Assembly (NCBI GenBank): GCA_910585065.1
Contig: CAJUCG010000188.1
Coordinates: forward strand, 1-6,870
Length of the DNA: 6,870 nucleotides
Source: an uncultured Lachnospiraceae bacterium
Lineage (GTDB): Bacteria; Bacillota; Clostridia; Lachnospirales; Lachnospiraceae
Direction of reading: 5' to 3'
The notes under the pieces are model-generated. The model ran no database searches, was not told the origin of the DNA, and saw only the letters and a program-made list of their open reading frames with translations. Positions 1 to 5,864 of the stretch are shown here, piece by piece; positions within the stretch are counted from its first letter, which is position 1; each line of letters begins with the position of its first letter. The translations under genes were made by a program, and so were the position numbers.

Positions 1-528
1 AAGTGCGGAGGAAGTTCCGCCAAGTCCAGCATTGATAAAACTTACATTTCCCCTTTCTTTGGAATTTGTAAGCTCCACAAATGCATCATAGGATTTTGTT
101 ACGTAACAAGTTTCATCCGTAGCGTTCGCACCCTCCGTAATCGAACCACCAATATAGGCAATCAGTACTTCCTCCCCATTTCTCGCCTTCTCCAGGACCT
201 TTTTTATCCGGTAATTATTTCCGGCAGACAAAAAAGAGCGTGCAATCATATCACTGTAAACTTCTTCCCTTGTACGGGTCTCTTCTTCCTCTTTCTTTTC
301 CTCTGCGGTCGGAGTTGGTGCCTGTGTCAGAGTAGGAACAGGCGGAATCCCAACTTTAGTTGGCTCCGGGGTGACCTCCTCCGGTGTGGTATCCCCCACT
401 TCATTTTGTTCCTGTTTTATGTTCTCCTCATTTTCCTTCATAGTACTCTCCTCTCCTTTCTGACCACATGCGGCAAACAAGAGCAGCATTCCCACTAACA
501 TCCCTCTTGCAATGATTTTCTTTTTCAT
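1..528 (-). CDS. SGNH/GDSL-type hydrolase lipoprotein, N-terminal part (3' end beyond window)
   Basis: Open frame of 176 codons from the ATG at 528 to the window edge with no stop. Residues 1-20 form a lipoprotein signal peptide (MKKKIIARGM, then a hydrophobic stretch) ending in FAAC, so Cys21 should be lipidated and the protein anchored on the outer face of the membrane. Residues 22-85 are an acidic, then Pro/Thr-rich linker of low complexity. The enzyme domain begins near residue 90. IAYIGGSITEG (124-133) is the SGNH block I motif with Ser129 as the expected nucleophile, and NAGLGGTSS (166-174) fits the block II glycine. Blocks III and V, with the catalytic Asn and His, lie outside the window. 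Families of this type are mostly carbohydrate or lipid esterases; the substrate cannot be told here. A GGGGGAA ribosome site precedes the ATG by a few bases. Class is well supported, activity is inferred. Confidence 0.88.
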   Translation of the reverse strand, partial: MKKKIIARGMLVGMLLLFAACGQKGEESTMKENEENIKQEQNEVGDTTPEEVTPEPTKVGIPPVPTLTQAPTPTAEEKKEEEETRTREEVYSDMIARSFLSAGNNYRIKKVLEKARNGEEVLIAYIGGSITEGANATDETCYVTKSYDAFVELTNSKERGNVSFINAGLGGTSSAL

Positions 529-558
529 AATTTCCCCCAGCAATATAATTTTTCTTCC

Positions 559-587
559 ATTCTACCTTCTTGCAAAACAAATCGCAA
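559..587 (-). promoter_or_regulatory. Sigma-A-like promoter of the SGNH lipoprotein gene
   Basis: On the minus strand a -35 box TTGCGA (587-582) and a -10 box TAGAAT (564-559) are separated by exactly 17 bases. Transcription would start near 551, giving a leader of about 25 bases that contains only the ribosome site. An inverted pair CTTGC/GCAAG (569-573 and 584-588, 10 bases apart) overlaps the -35 box and spacer and could be a small operator, though it may be chance. The promoter fits a gene transcribed separately from asnB. Confidence 0.6.
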
Positions 588-747
588 GTATTTTTCCTAC
601 TATTCAATTGAACTATCCTGCCGATTCATCTAAAAAATAAATAGCACAAATCTAAATACTGCGCGTTTTGCGAAATTTTGCTGCAAATATGAACAATAAG
701 AAACTTATATATAAAGAAAAATAAGAATAAAATGAAATATTACATAG

Positions 748-791
748 AATTTTTGTACCCTTCACATAAAAAAGTGAAGGGTACAAGCATT
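748..791 (-). terminator. Long hairpin downstream of asnB, probable 3' end, atypical terminator
   Basis: A perfect 13-bp stem (753-765 paired with 774-786) encloses an 8-base loop ATAAAAAA. After a 2x2 internal loop the pairing resumes for 5 bp (AGAAT/ATTCT on the minus strand, at 787-791 wait-free with 748-752 flank). It sits 43 bases beyond the asnB stop, so it most likely marks the end of that transcript. It is odd because on the minus strand the stem is followed by AAATTC and not by a run of T. On the plus strand a T-rich tract does follow (791-801), but no plus-strand gene leads into it. It may stop polymerase poorly on the minus strand or act mainly as a 3'-end stabiliser. Confidence 0.55.
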
Positions 792-829
792 CTCTTTTTT
801 TGTTCTCCTGCAAACTTTACACAGGGTTT

Positions 830-2701
830 TTACAATTTAATTTCAATTCGGTATGTGCTAAGCCAGAAATTCACCTGAAGCAGATACGCATATAACTGTG
901 GTCCAGCCATCAATTGCCCATACCACGGCTTTGCATAATCTGAAGGCTTCGCCATAAATGCTTCCGCCTTCTTTTTGTCAAGCAGTGCATGGATCGGCTG
1001 ACTTGAATCTGCTAACATCTTAGCAAAGCGTTCTTTTAAAATCTGTTCATATCCCGGATGATAAGTTTTAGGATACGGACTCTTTTTTCGATACAATACT
1101 TCTTTTGGAAGATATGCCTCCCCCGCCTTGCGCAAAAGTCCTTTTACCATCCCATCCGGACATTTCATCTCCCACGGCACATTATAGACGTACTCCACAA
1201 TCCGATGATCGGCAAACGGTACGCGCGCTTCCAAGCCGCTCGCCATACTGGTGCGATCCATCCGGTCAAGAAGCGTTACCATAAACCAGTTTAAATTTAG
1301 CCAGCCAATGCGCTGTCTGCTCTGTTCCAATTCCGAAAGTCCAGAATTTACCGGTGCGGTTTTCATTGTCGCTTCATAAGCTGCCATTTCATACTCTTTT
1401 AAATGCAGTTTAGCAAGCACTTCATCCTTTAGCATAGCAGTGCGCATAGAAAATTCATTTGACCATGGGAATCCGTTTTTCTTTAGCAGATCCTCCCGGT
1501 GAAACCAAGGATAACCGCCAAATATTTCATCCGCACATTCCCCGGTCAGTGCGACTTTATCATACTGCACGACCTGCCTGCAAAAATACAGCATTGAGGC
1601 TTCCACATCTGCCATACATGGCAGATCCCGCGCGCTTACTGCCGGATAGAGATAATCTGCAAGCAATGCATTATCGCATTCTAGAAAATGGTGGTTTGTG
1701 CCGCATTGCTTTACCATCATCTCCGCATATGGGCGATCTTGTGAGGGCTGGTAAGCACTGGACTGGAAATATTTACTATTTTCTGTAAAATCAAAGGAAA
1801 ATGTGTCAAGTACCTTCCCTTGTTTTTTTAATTCCGCCGCACAGATTGCGGTGACAAGGCTTGAGTCCACACCGCCGGATAAAAAAGTGCTGATTGGAAT
1901 ATCTGAGAGCATTTGCAAGCGTACAGCATCAGTTAAAAGCCAGGTCGTATGCTCCACGGTCTGCGCGAAATTCTCCGTATGTTCTCTTGCCTCAAGTTTC
2001 CAGTAATATTCTTCCTGCAATCCATCCTCACTATCAGGAATACTTGCATCCAGTGTAAGCATACTTCCAGCACGCACTTCTCTTACACCGCAAAATACCC
2101 CTTTCCCCGGAGTTTTGGCCGGACCAAGTGCAAAGACTTCACATAGCCCCTCCTGATCTATCTGCACGGGGAAGCCGGGGACACTGAGAATCCCCTTGAT
2201 TTCAGAAGAAAAATACAAGATATTCTCATGAAAAGCGTAAAATAACGGCTTTACCCCAAGCCGATCACGGACAAGAATCAACACTTCTTTTTCCTCATCC
2301 CAGATAGCAAAAGCAAAAATTCCATTTAACCGTTTAAAAAATTCCTTTCCATAACGACAGTAGCCGCTTAGAATTACCTCAGTATCACTTGTGGTCTGAA
2401 ATTCCTCCCCCTCTTTTATCAGTTCCTTTTGCAGGGCGCGCATATTATAAATTTCTCCATTATAGACAATCACTGCGCCCCTCCCGCCCTTCTTCCTTGC
2501 CATCGGCTGTTGACCGTGCGCCAAATCCAAAATGGAAAGACGCACATGAGCCAGACCACAGTGTTTTGACAGATATACGCCCTCCTCGTCCGGTCCGCGG
2601 TGCTTTTGTACCTGATTCATTGTTTCTAATACATTTCGATGATATCTTTCCTGCGCTGTTAGATTACGCCCCGGTGCACAAAAACCGGCAATTCCACACA
2701 T
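830..2701 (-). CDS. asnB: Asparagine synthase (glutamine-hydrolysing), AsnB type
   Basis: This cytoplasmic enzyme makes asparagine from aspartate, ATP and glutamine. The 623-residue length is usual for the longer Gram-positive AsnB/AsnO proteins. The N-terminal glutaminase domain starts MCGIAGF; Cys2 becomes the nucleophile once Met1 is removed, which fixes this start. Further glutaminase motifs are HRGPD (34-38), YNGEIYN (80-86) and SDTE (105-108), followed by RDRLGVKPLFY (145-155). The synthetase domain has the ATP pyrophosphatase loop SGGVDSS (275-281), then TGECADEIFGGYPWF and DRMDRTSMASGLEARVPF. All expected motifs are present with no break. A strong AGGAGG site (2710-2715) lies 8 bases before the ATG. 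It follows dpaB by 74 bases without a terminator, so it may share the sporulation transcript; Bacillus subtilis has a sporulation-linked paralogue, asnO, but equivalence is not shown by the sequence. Confidence 0.96.
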   Translation of the reverse strand: MCGIAGFCAPGRNLTAQERYHRNVLETMNQVQKHRGPDEEGVYLSKHCGLAHVRLSILDLAHGQQPMARKKGGRGAVIVYNGEIYNMRALQKELIKEGEEFQTTSDTEVILSGYCRYGKEFFKRLNGIFAFAIWDEEKEVLILVRDRLGVKPLFYAFHENILYFSSEIKGILSVPGFPVQIDQEGLCEVFALGPAKTPGKGVFCGVREVRAGSMLTLDASIPDSEDGLQEEYYWKLEAREHTENFAQTVEHTTWLLTDAVRLQMLSDIPISTFLSGGVDSSLVTAICAAELKKQGKVLDTFSFDFTENSKYFQSSAYQPSQDRPYAEMMVKQCGTNHHFLECDNALLADYLYPAVSARDLPCMADVEASMLYFCRQVVQYDKVALTGECADEIFGGYPWFHREDLLKKNGFPWSNEFSMRTAMLKDEVLAKLHLKEYEMAAYEATMKTAPVNSGLSELEQSRQRIGWLNLNWFMVTLLDRMDRTSMASGLEARVPFADHRIVEYVYNVPWEMKCPDGMVKGLLRKAGEAYLPKEVLYRKKSPYPKTYHPGYEQILKERFAKMLADSSQPIHALLDKKKAEAFMAKPSDYAKPWYGQLMAGPQLYAYLLQVNFWLSTYRIEIKL

Positions 2702-2713
2702 ATCTGCATCCTC

Positions 2714-2731
2714 CTATTTAAAGTTCCGCAT
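2714..2731 (-). other. Five-codon upstream reading frame touching the asnB ribosome site
   Basis: A GGGAGG site (2736-2741) precedes ATG CGG AAC TTT AAA TAG. The stop codon TAG overlaps the asnB Shine-Dalgarno, and the frame is the same as asnB. It could couple translation or be a chance ATG after a purine-rich stretch. No attenuator or T-box element is visible here. Confidence 0.2.
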
Positions 2732-2775
2732 CCGTCCTCCCAGTGCCCTGTTCGGACTCCTGCCGATTTTTAATT

Positions 2776-3357
2776 TTATACTGCTAACACTGGTTGGATC
2801 TGCTTTCCGTCCAGCGCGAATTTTATGGTCTCGGTTAGTTTCCCAAAATGCGCTACCAGTGAATTTGGCTTTTTAGTTGGATCATCCTGGGAGAATGGAA
2901 CAAAATAAATATTTTTTGCATTCATCAGAAGACCAATATTTTTCATATTCATGCCAAGCGCGTCATTGCTTGCCATACAAAGCACAAGTGGTCTCTCGTT
3001 GCGCAAATGCGCTTTTGCTGCCATCAGCACTGGGCTGTCCGTAATTCCATTTGCTAATTTTGCAATTGTATTGCCTGTACACGGCATAATTACCATAAGA
3101 TCAAATATGGCTGACGGACCTACAACCTCCGACTCCTTTATGGTAAGGAAGGGTTTTTTCCCCGTAATTGCCTCCGCCTTTTTAACAAAACTGTCCGCCT
3201 CTCCAAACCGACTATCTATTTTCTGCGCCGCATTCGAGAAAATAGTCTGTACCCCTGCCCCCATCGCAACAAGGTTTTCAAGCTCTGCAAAACTCTTTTT
3301 ATAGGTACAGAAAGAACCCGTAAAGGCGACTCCAATATTTTTTCCATTTATTTCCAT
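2776..3357 (-). CDS. dpaB: Dipicolinate synthase subunit B
   Basis: Flavoprotein-like subunit (SpoVFB) of dipicolinate synthase, which with DpaA oxidises dihydrodipicolinate, or its hydroxylated precursor, to dipicolinic acid in the mother cell; the product is loaded into the spore core with calcium. The 193 residues show TGSFCTY (13-19), the flavoprotein-fold segment MPCTGNTIAKLANGITDSPVL (from residue 91), an AAKAHLRN stretch and PFSQDDPTKKPNS (154-166), all characteristic of SpoVFB, which is about 200 residues in Bacillus subtilis. I chose the ATG at 3357: GGGG (3364-3367) stands 6 bases before it and the N-terminus then lines up with the Bacillus protein as I recall it. An in-frame ATG at 3378 adds seven residues (MERVGNK), but its upstream ACGGAA is a poor ribosome site. 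The gene starts 33 bases after the dpaA stop (12 if the longer form is used), so the two are co-transcribed. Confidence 0.95.
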   Translation of the reverse strand: MEINGKNIGVAFTGSFCTYKKSFAELENLVAMGAGVQTIFSNAAQKIDSRFGEADSFVKKAEAITGKKPFLTIKESEVVGPSAIFDLMVIMPCTGNTIAKLANGITDSPVLMAAKAHLRNERPLVLCMASNDALGMNMKNIGLLMNAKNIYFVPFSQDDPTKKPNSLVAHFGKLTETIKFALDGKQIQPVLAV

Positions 3358-3363
3358 TTTATT

Positions 3364-3371
3364 CCCCACTC
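3364..3371 (-). promoter_or_regulatory. Ribosome binding site deciding the dpaB start
   Basis: GAGTGGGG on the minus strand, six bases (AATAAA) before the ATG at 3357. It favours this start over the ATG at 3378, which has no comparable site. Confidence 0.55.
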
Positions 3372-3390
3372 TTTCCATTTCCGTTTTATT

Positions 3391-4260
3391 TCACATAAAG
3401 CAATTCTGCATACAATGCGCCATTGCCTGTGCCGCTCCGATCGGAGCATATTTTCCTGGCAGACCCGGACATAAAAGTACAGTCATTCCCAAATTTTTTG
3501 CAGTTTCCGGCAAAAATCCGCCGGGTGCGGAAGCAATCTCCACAAAAAGTGTATCCCTCCTTGCATAGCGCAGTCGCTCCTCCGGAAATACCATGGAGGG
3601 AACAGTATTAATTATTATCTCCATCTGTGGCAGCAGCTCATAAAGCTGCTCATAATAACTGATGGCAAATCCCTCTTCATATGCTTCCCATGCACTCTGC
3701 ATCCTGCGCACACATATTGTTACATCCGCCCCCACACCGCGCATAATTCTGGCGATTTCCCTGCCGCAAAAGCCAAATCCGGCAACAAGAATCTTTGTAT
3801 GCTTTATTCCCTTTTTCCATGTGTCAAGTACTTCTGCCACACAGCCCTGCGCGGTTAACTCGGCATTTTTTTTGAGGAAATCATCTTCTTTGAGATAATC
3901 CGTTACCCGCACACCCTTTTCTTTTAGTACACCCGCCAGTTCCTTTGGGATACCTCCCGCAAAAAAATGCTGCCCTGTCCACAGATTGACGCACAGGGTA
4001 TCAAAAAAATTTTCCCTTGCTTTTTCCTTTTTTGCAAGATATTTTGAAAACGGCATGGGACCCGCCAGAATCTGACAGTTCCTTGCTAGTTCAGAAAATT
4101 CTTTTACTGTTTTTATTTTGTTAAATTCTGAAAGGATCGGGCATACTCCCCTCTCATCGCCAAGCTCCCACACCCACACCTTATGCCCGCGCCGTATCAG
4201 GTTATTCGCAAGGTAACAGTGCCTGTCATCCCCGCCAAAAATACCGATCGTTCTCTCCAT
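3391..4260 (-). CDS. dpaA: Dipicolinate synthase subunit A
   Basis: NAD(P)-dependent dehydrogenase-like subunit (SpoVFA) of dipicolinate synthase, acting in the mother cell late in sporulation. The 289 residues (Bacillus subtilis about 297) contain an N-terminal dinucleotide-fold-like start IGIFGGDDRH (5-14), a central Rossmann motif VAGFGFCGREIARIM (159-173) followed by GADVTICVRR, then INTVPSMV (217-224), EIASAPGG (241-248) and PGLPGKYAPIGAAQ (265-278), the SpoVFA signature region. The start at 4260 has only a modest GCAGG site seven bases upstream. dpaB follows at once. The genes asd, dapG and dapA that complete the Bacillus spoVF operon are absent; asnB follows instead. A weak sigma-K-like promoter may lie at 4292-4319. 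Cluster I clostridia generally lack this pair, so its presence supports a Lachnospiraceae-like host. Confidence 0.96.
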   Translation of the reverse strand: MERTIGIFGGDDRHCYLANNLIRRGHKVWVWELGDERGVCPILSEFNKIKTVKEFSELARNCQILAGPMPFSKYLAKKEKARENFFDTLCVNLWTGQHFFAGGIPKELAGVLKEKGVRVTDYLKEDDFLKKNAELTAQGCVAEVLDTWKKGIKHTKILVAGFGFCGREIARIMRGVGADVTICVRRMQSAWEAYEEGFAISYYEQLYELLPQMEIIINTVPSMVFPEERLRYARRDTLFVEIASAPGGFLPETAKNLGMTVLLCPGLPGKYAPIGAAQAMAHCMQNCFM

Positions 4261-4291
4261 TGGGATACCTGCTTTTTTGCGTGTTATAATC

Positions 4292-4319
4292 TATATATAT
4301 GATGGAAGAAAAAAAAGGT
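4292..4319 (-). promoter_or_regulatory. Candidate mother-cell promoter of dpaA-dpaB
   Basis: The minus strand has AC (4319-4318), then 16 bases, then CATATATATA (4301-4292). The sigma-K consensus is AC, 16-17 bases, CATANNNTA; here the final TA is one base further than expected, so the match is partial. TATAAC (4286-4281) is an alternative -10 box but has no good -35. The position, just upstream of dpaA and after the terminator, is right for a sporulation promoter. Choice of sigma factor is inference. Confidence 0.3.
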
Positions 4320-4344
4320 GACAGAAACGCATATTTGAAAGCGT

Positions 4345-4357
4345 GCAGCAAAGCTGC
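4345..4357 (-). other. Small GCAGC/GCTGC hairpin
   Basis: A perfect 5-bp stem GCAGC (4345-4349) and GCTGC (4353-4357) with a 3-base loop. Its arms repeat the GCAGC/GCTGC core of the nearby terminator. GCGT (4341-4344) and ACGC (4368-4371) could extend it across a bulge, in competition with the hairpin at 4367-4384. Function unknown. Confidence 0.35.
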
Positions 4358-4366
4358 TAATTTCCA

Positions 4367-4384
4367 TACGCACCCATGTGCATA
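4367..4384 (-). other. Small hairpin next to the terminator
   Basis: Arms 4367-4373 and 4378-4384 around a 4-base loop. The one imperfect pair is C-A on the plus strand but G-U on the minus strand, so only the minus-strand RNA forms all 7 pairs. It lies just beyond the terminator stem and would be in any read-through RNA toward dpaA. Confidence 0.35.
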
Positions 4385-4386
4385 AA

Positions 4387-4422
4387 AAGGAAAAAAGCTG
4401 CCAAAAGGCAGCTTTTTTCCTT
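4387..4422 (-). terminator. Strong intrinsic terminator, bidirectional in form
   Basis: A perfect 16-bp stem (4387-4402 with 4407-4422) with GCTGCC/GGCAGC at the top and a 4-base loop, flanked by A-runs on one arm and T-runs on the other. On the minus strand the stem ends in TTTTTTCCTTTTT, a proper U-tract, so it should end the greA transcript about 245 bases past its stop and insulate dpaA. It has the same form on the plus strand, where no gene needs it. Confidence 0.85.
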
Positions 4423-4461
4423 AGAAGGGTTGTAGTGGGAAAAAGTATCTATCAAAAATTG

Positions 4462-4535
4462 GATAATTGTTAGGCGGAGCGAGCGGTCAATGCGCGCTTT
4501 GAAGTTTTTGCTCACTCCTATCGTTTACAATTATC
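4462..4535 (-). repeat. 74-base palindromic element, possible dispersed repeat or structured RNA
   Basis: Outer arms GATAATTGT (4462-4470) and ACAATTATC (4527-4535) pair perfectly over 9 bp. Inside, GGAGCGAGC (4476-4484) pairs with GCTCACTCC (4510-4518); the only imperfect pair is C-A on the plus strand and U-G on the minus strand, so the minus-strand RNA is better paired. A third short stem TCAA/TTGA (4487-4490, 4499-4502) closes a loop containing the self-complementary GCGCGC. The core is GC-rich, unlike the AT-rich surroundings. It lies in the greA 3' untranslated region ahead of the terminator. The form is that of a REP- or MITE-like intergenic element; copy number cannot be judged from one window. 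Confidence 0.55.
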
Positions 4536-4665
4536 ATTATAGCGGGAATTTGTGTGCAAGCTGTGACGAACTAATTAAGAGTTTCTAAAATAAAAAAATT
4601 CCTGCTAAACTTTTCGACCAAACCAGCGTTTTTTCCTTATAAACAGCGCGAAAACGCAAAATTTA

Positions 4666-5169
4666 TTAAAACCCTCTCAGCTTATCTGTCCCATCATCTT
4701 TTGTTTTCTCAATCTTCTTAATTACCACATAATATCCGGTGTTTTCATTGACTGCCACATAGACCCTGTCACCGACCTTTTTCCCTAAGATGGCTTTTCC
4801 GATCGGCGAATCGATACTTACCGAACCATTTAATGTATCACCGCGCACAGTAGTGACAAGACGGTAGGTTTCTATCTCGTCATCCTCCTCAAAATAGAGA
4901 TCCACCGTATTGTAAAGTCCGACTTCATCCTCCTTTGAAGTATCCTCAATTACCTGCGCCGTCTTGATCATACGCTCAAGATAACGGATGCGACTCTCGT
5001 TTTTATTTTTGTCGCGCTTTGCGGCATAATATTCAAAATTTTCACTTAAATCACCCTGGGCACGGGCTTCCTTTACCGCTTCAATCGCCTCCTTGCGGAC
5101 AACAAGTCTGCGGTATTCGATCTCCTCTTCCATTTTTTTTATATCGCCCTCAGTTAAACGATCATGCAT
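4666..5169 (-). CDS. greA: GreA-type transcription elongation factor
   Basis: Binds stalled RNA polymerase through the secondary channel and stimulates cleavage of backtracked RNA. The 167 residues form an N-terminal coiled coil (about 1-76) and a C-terminal FKBP-like domain (about 83-155). The coiled-coil tip carries ARAQGDLSENFEYYAAK with the two acidic residues (Asp40, Glu43) needed for cleavage. SIDSPIGKAILGKKVGDRVYV (from 118) is the family's C-terminal signature. A charged tail of about 15 residues after VVIKKI makes it slightly longer than the usual 158. The start at 5169 is chosen for the GGGGGAG site just upstream. A GTG at 5205 would add a 12-residue stretch with two Trp that is atypical of the family, and its GGGAA lies too close to the codon. 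The sequence diverges somewhat from the commonest GreA, so it may be a second paralogue in the genome. Confidence 0.93.
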   Translation of the reverse strand: MHDRLTEGDIKKMEEEIEYRRLVVRKEAIEAVKEARAQGDLSENFEYYAAKRDKNKNESRIRYLERMIKTAQVIEDTSKEDEVGLYNTVDLYFEEDDEIETYRLVTTVRGDTLNGSVSIDSPIGKAILGKKVGDRVYVAVNENTGYYVVIKKIEKTKDDGTDKLRGF

Positions 5170-5173
5170 AATT

Positions 5174-5180
5174 CTCCCCC
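5174..5180 (-). promoter_or_regulatory. Ribosome binding site deciding the greA start
   Basis: GGGGGAG on the minus strand, four bases (AATT) before the ATG at 5169. It supports the 167-residue GreA over the longer reading from the GTG at 5205. Confidence 0.65.
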
Positions 5181-5255
5181 ATTTCCTCCAGGAAAGATAG
5201 TTCACTTCCCATTAAATCTGCCCCAAATCAAATATTACTTATTCGTTTATTTACT

Positions 5256-5756
5256 CTATAATTTCTTCTCATACAAAAACCATTCCTGCTCATACAAAAA
5301 AGTTTTTCCCCGATACTTAAAATCGAGTTTTGCATATGAGGAAAGTGCCCTTTTATTTCCTGGACTTACCAGGTAGCGCACTGTATCAACACTCTGCTGT
5401 TTTAGAATTTCCATTGTAGATAAAATCAATCTGCGCGCAAGCCCTAAATTCTGGTATTCCTGTATCACAGCAAGACGTGCAAGTTCCGCAGGTTTCTTTG
5501 CCTCTCTGCTCCAAAAAGGCAAGCGGGCAACCGCCTCATCCTCGTCCACGGAAATTAATCCAAGAATTTTTCCCTCCGAGTTCCGCATACAGTAGAGGGA
5601 TTCCCGCGCCAGATCGGATGCAATCTCCCTATGATCAGGATATTCAAAAGTCCATGTGCATCCAGGCGTTCCTATCATGGAATGGTAAATGGCGAGAACC
5701 GTTTCCCGCTCGGATTCCCGAACCCTGTCAAAAATTTCATCCGAATATTTTGCCAT
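5256..5756 (-). CDS. GNAT family N-acetyltransferase
   Basis: Cytoplasmic acetyl-CoA-dependent transferase of 166 residues, the usual GNAT length. The acetyl-CoA site, motif A, is ELARLAVIQEYQNLGLARRLI (91-111), with Gln102-x-x-Gly105-x-Ala107 as the pyrophosphate-binding loop. The preceding strand GKILGLISVDED (62-73) and the later SPGNKRALSSYAKLDFKYRG (131-150), with Asn134 and Tyr141, fit motifs D and B. The N-terminal part (residues 20-45, with IYHSMIGTPGCTW) is common in small-molecule acetyltransferases of clostridia. The substrate cannot be deduced. A strong GGGAGG site (5762-5767) is five bases before the ATG. It lies 86 bases upstream of greA without an evident terminator, so the two may share a transcript. 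Confidence 0.9.
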   Translation of the reverse strand: MAKYSDEIFDRVRESERETVLAIYHSMIGTPGCTWTFEYPDHREIASDLARESLYCMRNSEGKILGLISVDEDEAVARLPFWSREAKKPAELARLAVIQEYQNLGLARRLILSTMEILKQQSVDTVRYLVSPGNKRALSSYAKLDFKYRGKTFLYEQEWFLYEKKL

Positions 5757-5864
5757 TCTTTCCTCCCATCAATTCCGGTCTGTTGGTTTCTGCTGCCATT
5801 ATTCTACAAAAGCTAAAAATTTGCTTATTTGAATAACTGGTATTTTATTACTATACAAATATAT

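Larger units (their letters stand above)
529..829. other. Intergenic region between asnB and the SGNH lipoprotein gene
   Basis: About 300 AT-rich bases without a credible reading frame on either strand. It holds the hairpin at 748-791 close to the end of asnB and the promoter at 559-587 before the lipoprotein gene. I see no further repeat, RNA gene or conserved motif in the stretch between them (about 590-745). Confidence 0.7.
4261..4665. other. Gene-free, structure-rich region between greA and dpaA
   Basis: About 400 bases with no credible coding frame. On the minus strand, in order, it holds a weak 7-bp inverted repeat just after greA (4651-4657 with 4626-4632), an 11-base imperfect inverted repeat (4596-4606 with 4541-4551), the long palindromic element (4462-4535), the intrinsic terminator (4387-4422), two small hairpins (4367-4384 and 4345-4357) and the candidate dpaA promoter. 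It matches no riboswitch or tRNA that I recognise. Confidence 0.7.

Noticed and set aside
2389..2721. 110-codon plus-strand frame opposite asnB
   Set aside because: It is antisense to the fully conserved glutaminase domain of asnB, has no protein family features and is a frame shadow. The same holds for the other plus-strand frames over asnB, dpaB and dpaA.
2702..2775. T-box or amino-acid attenuator before asnB
   Set aside because: The region is only 74 bases, with no T-box sequence, no specifier stem and no terminator hairpin.
4261..4665. Riboswitch or known non-coding RNA gene before dpaA
   Set aside because: I recognise no conserved riboswitch core. The hairpins are separate stems and are best described as structures of unknown function.
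5170..5205. Extended GreA start at the GTG of 5205
   Set aside because: It adds an atypical N-terminal stretch, has a badly spaced ribosome site and is bypassed by the GGGGGAG before the ATG at 5169.
5477..5836. 119-codon plus-strand frame opposite the GNAT gene
   Set aside because: The minus-strand frame has a clear GNAT motif and a strong ribosome site; the plus-strand frame has neither.
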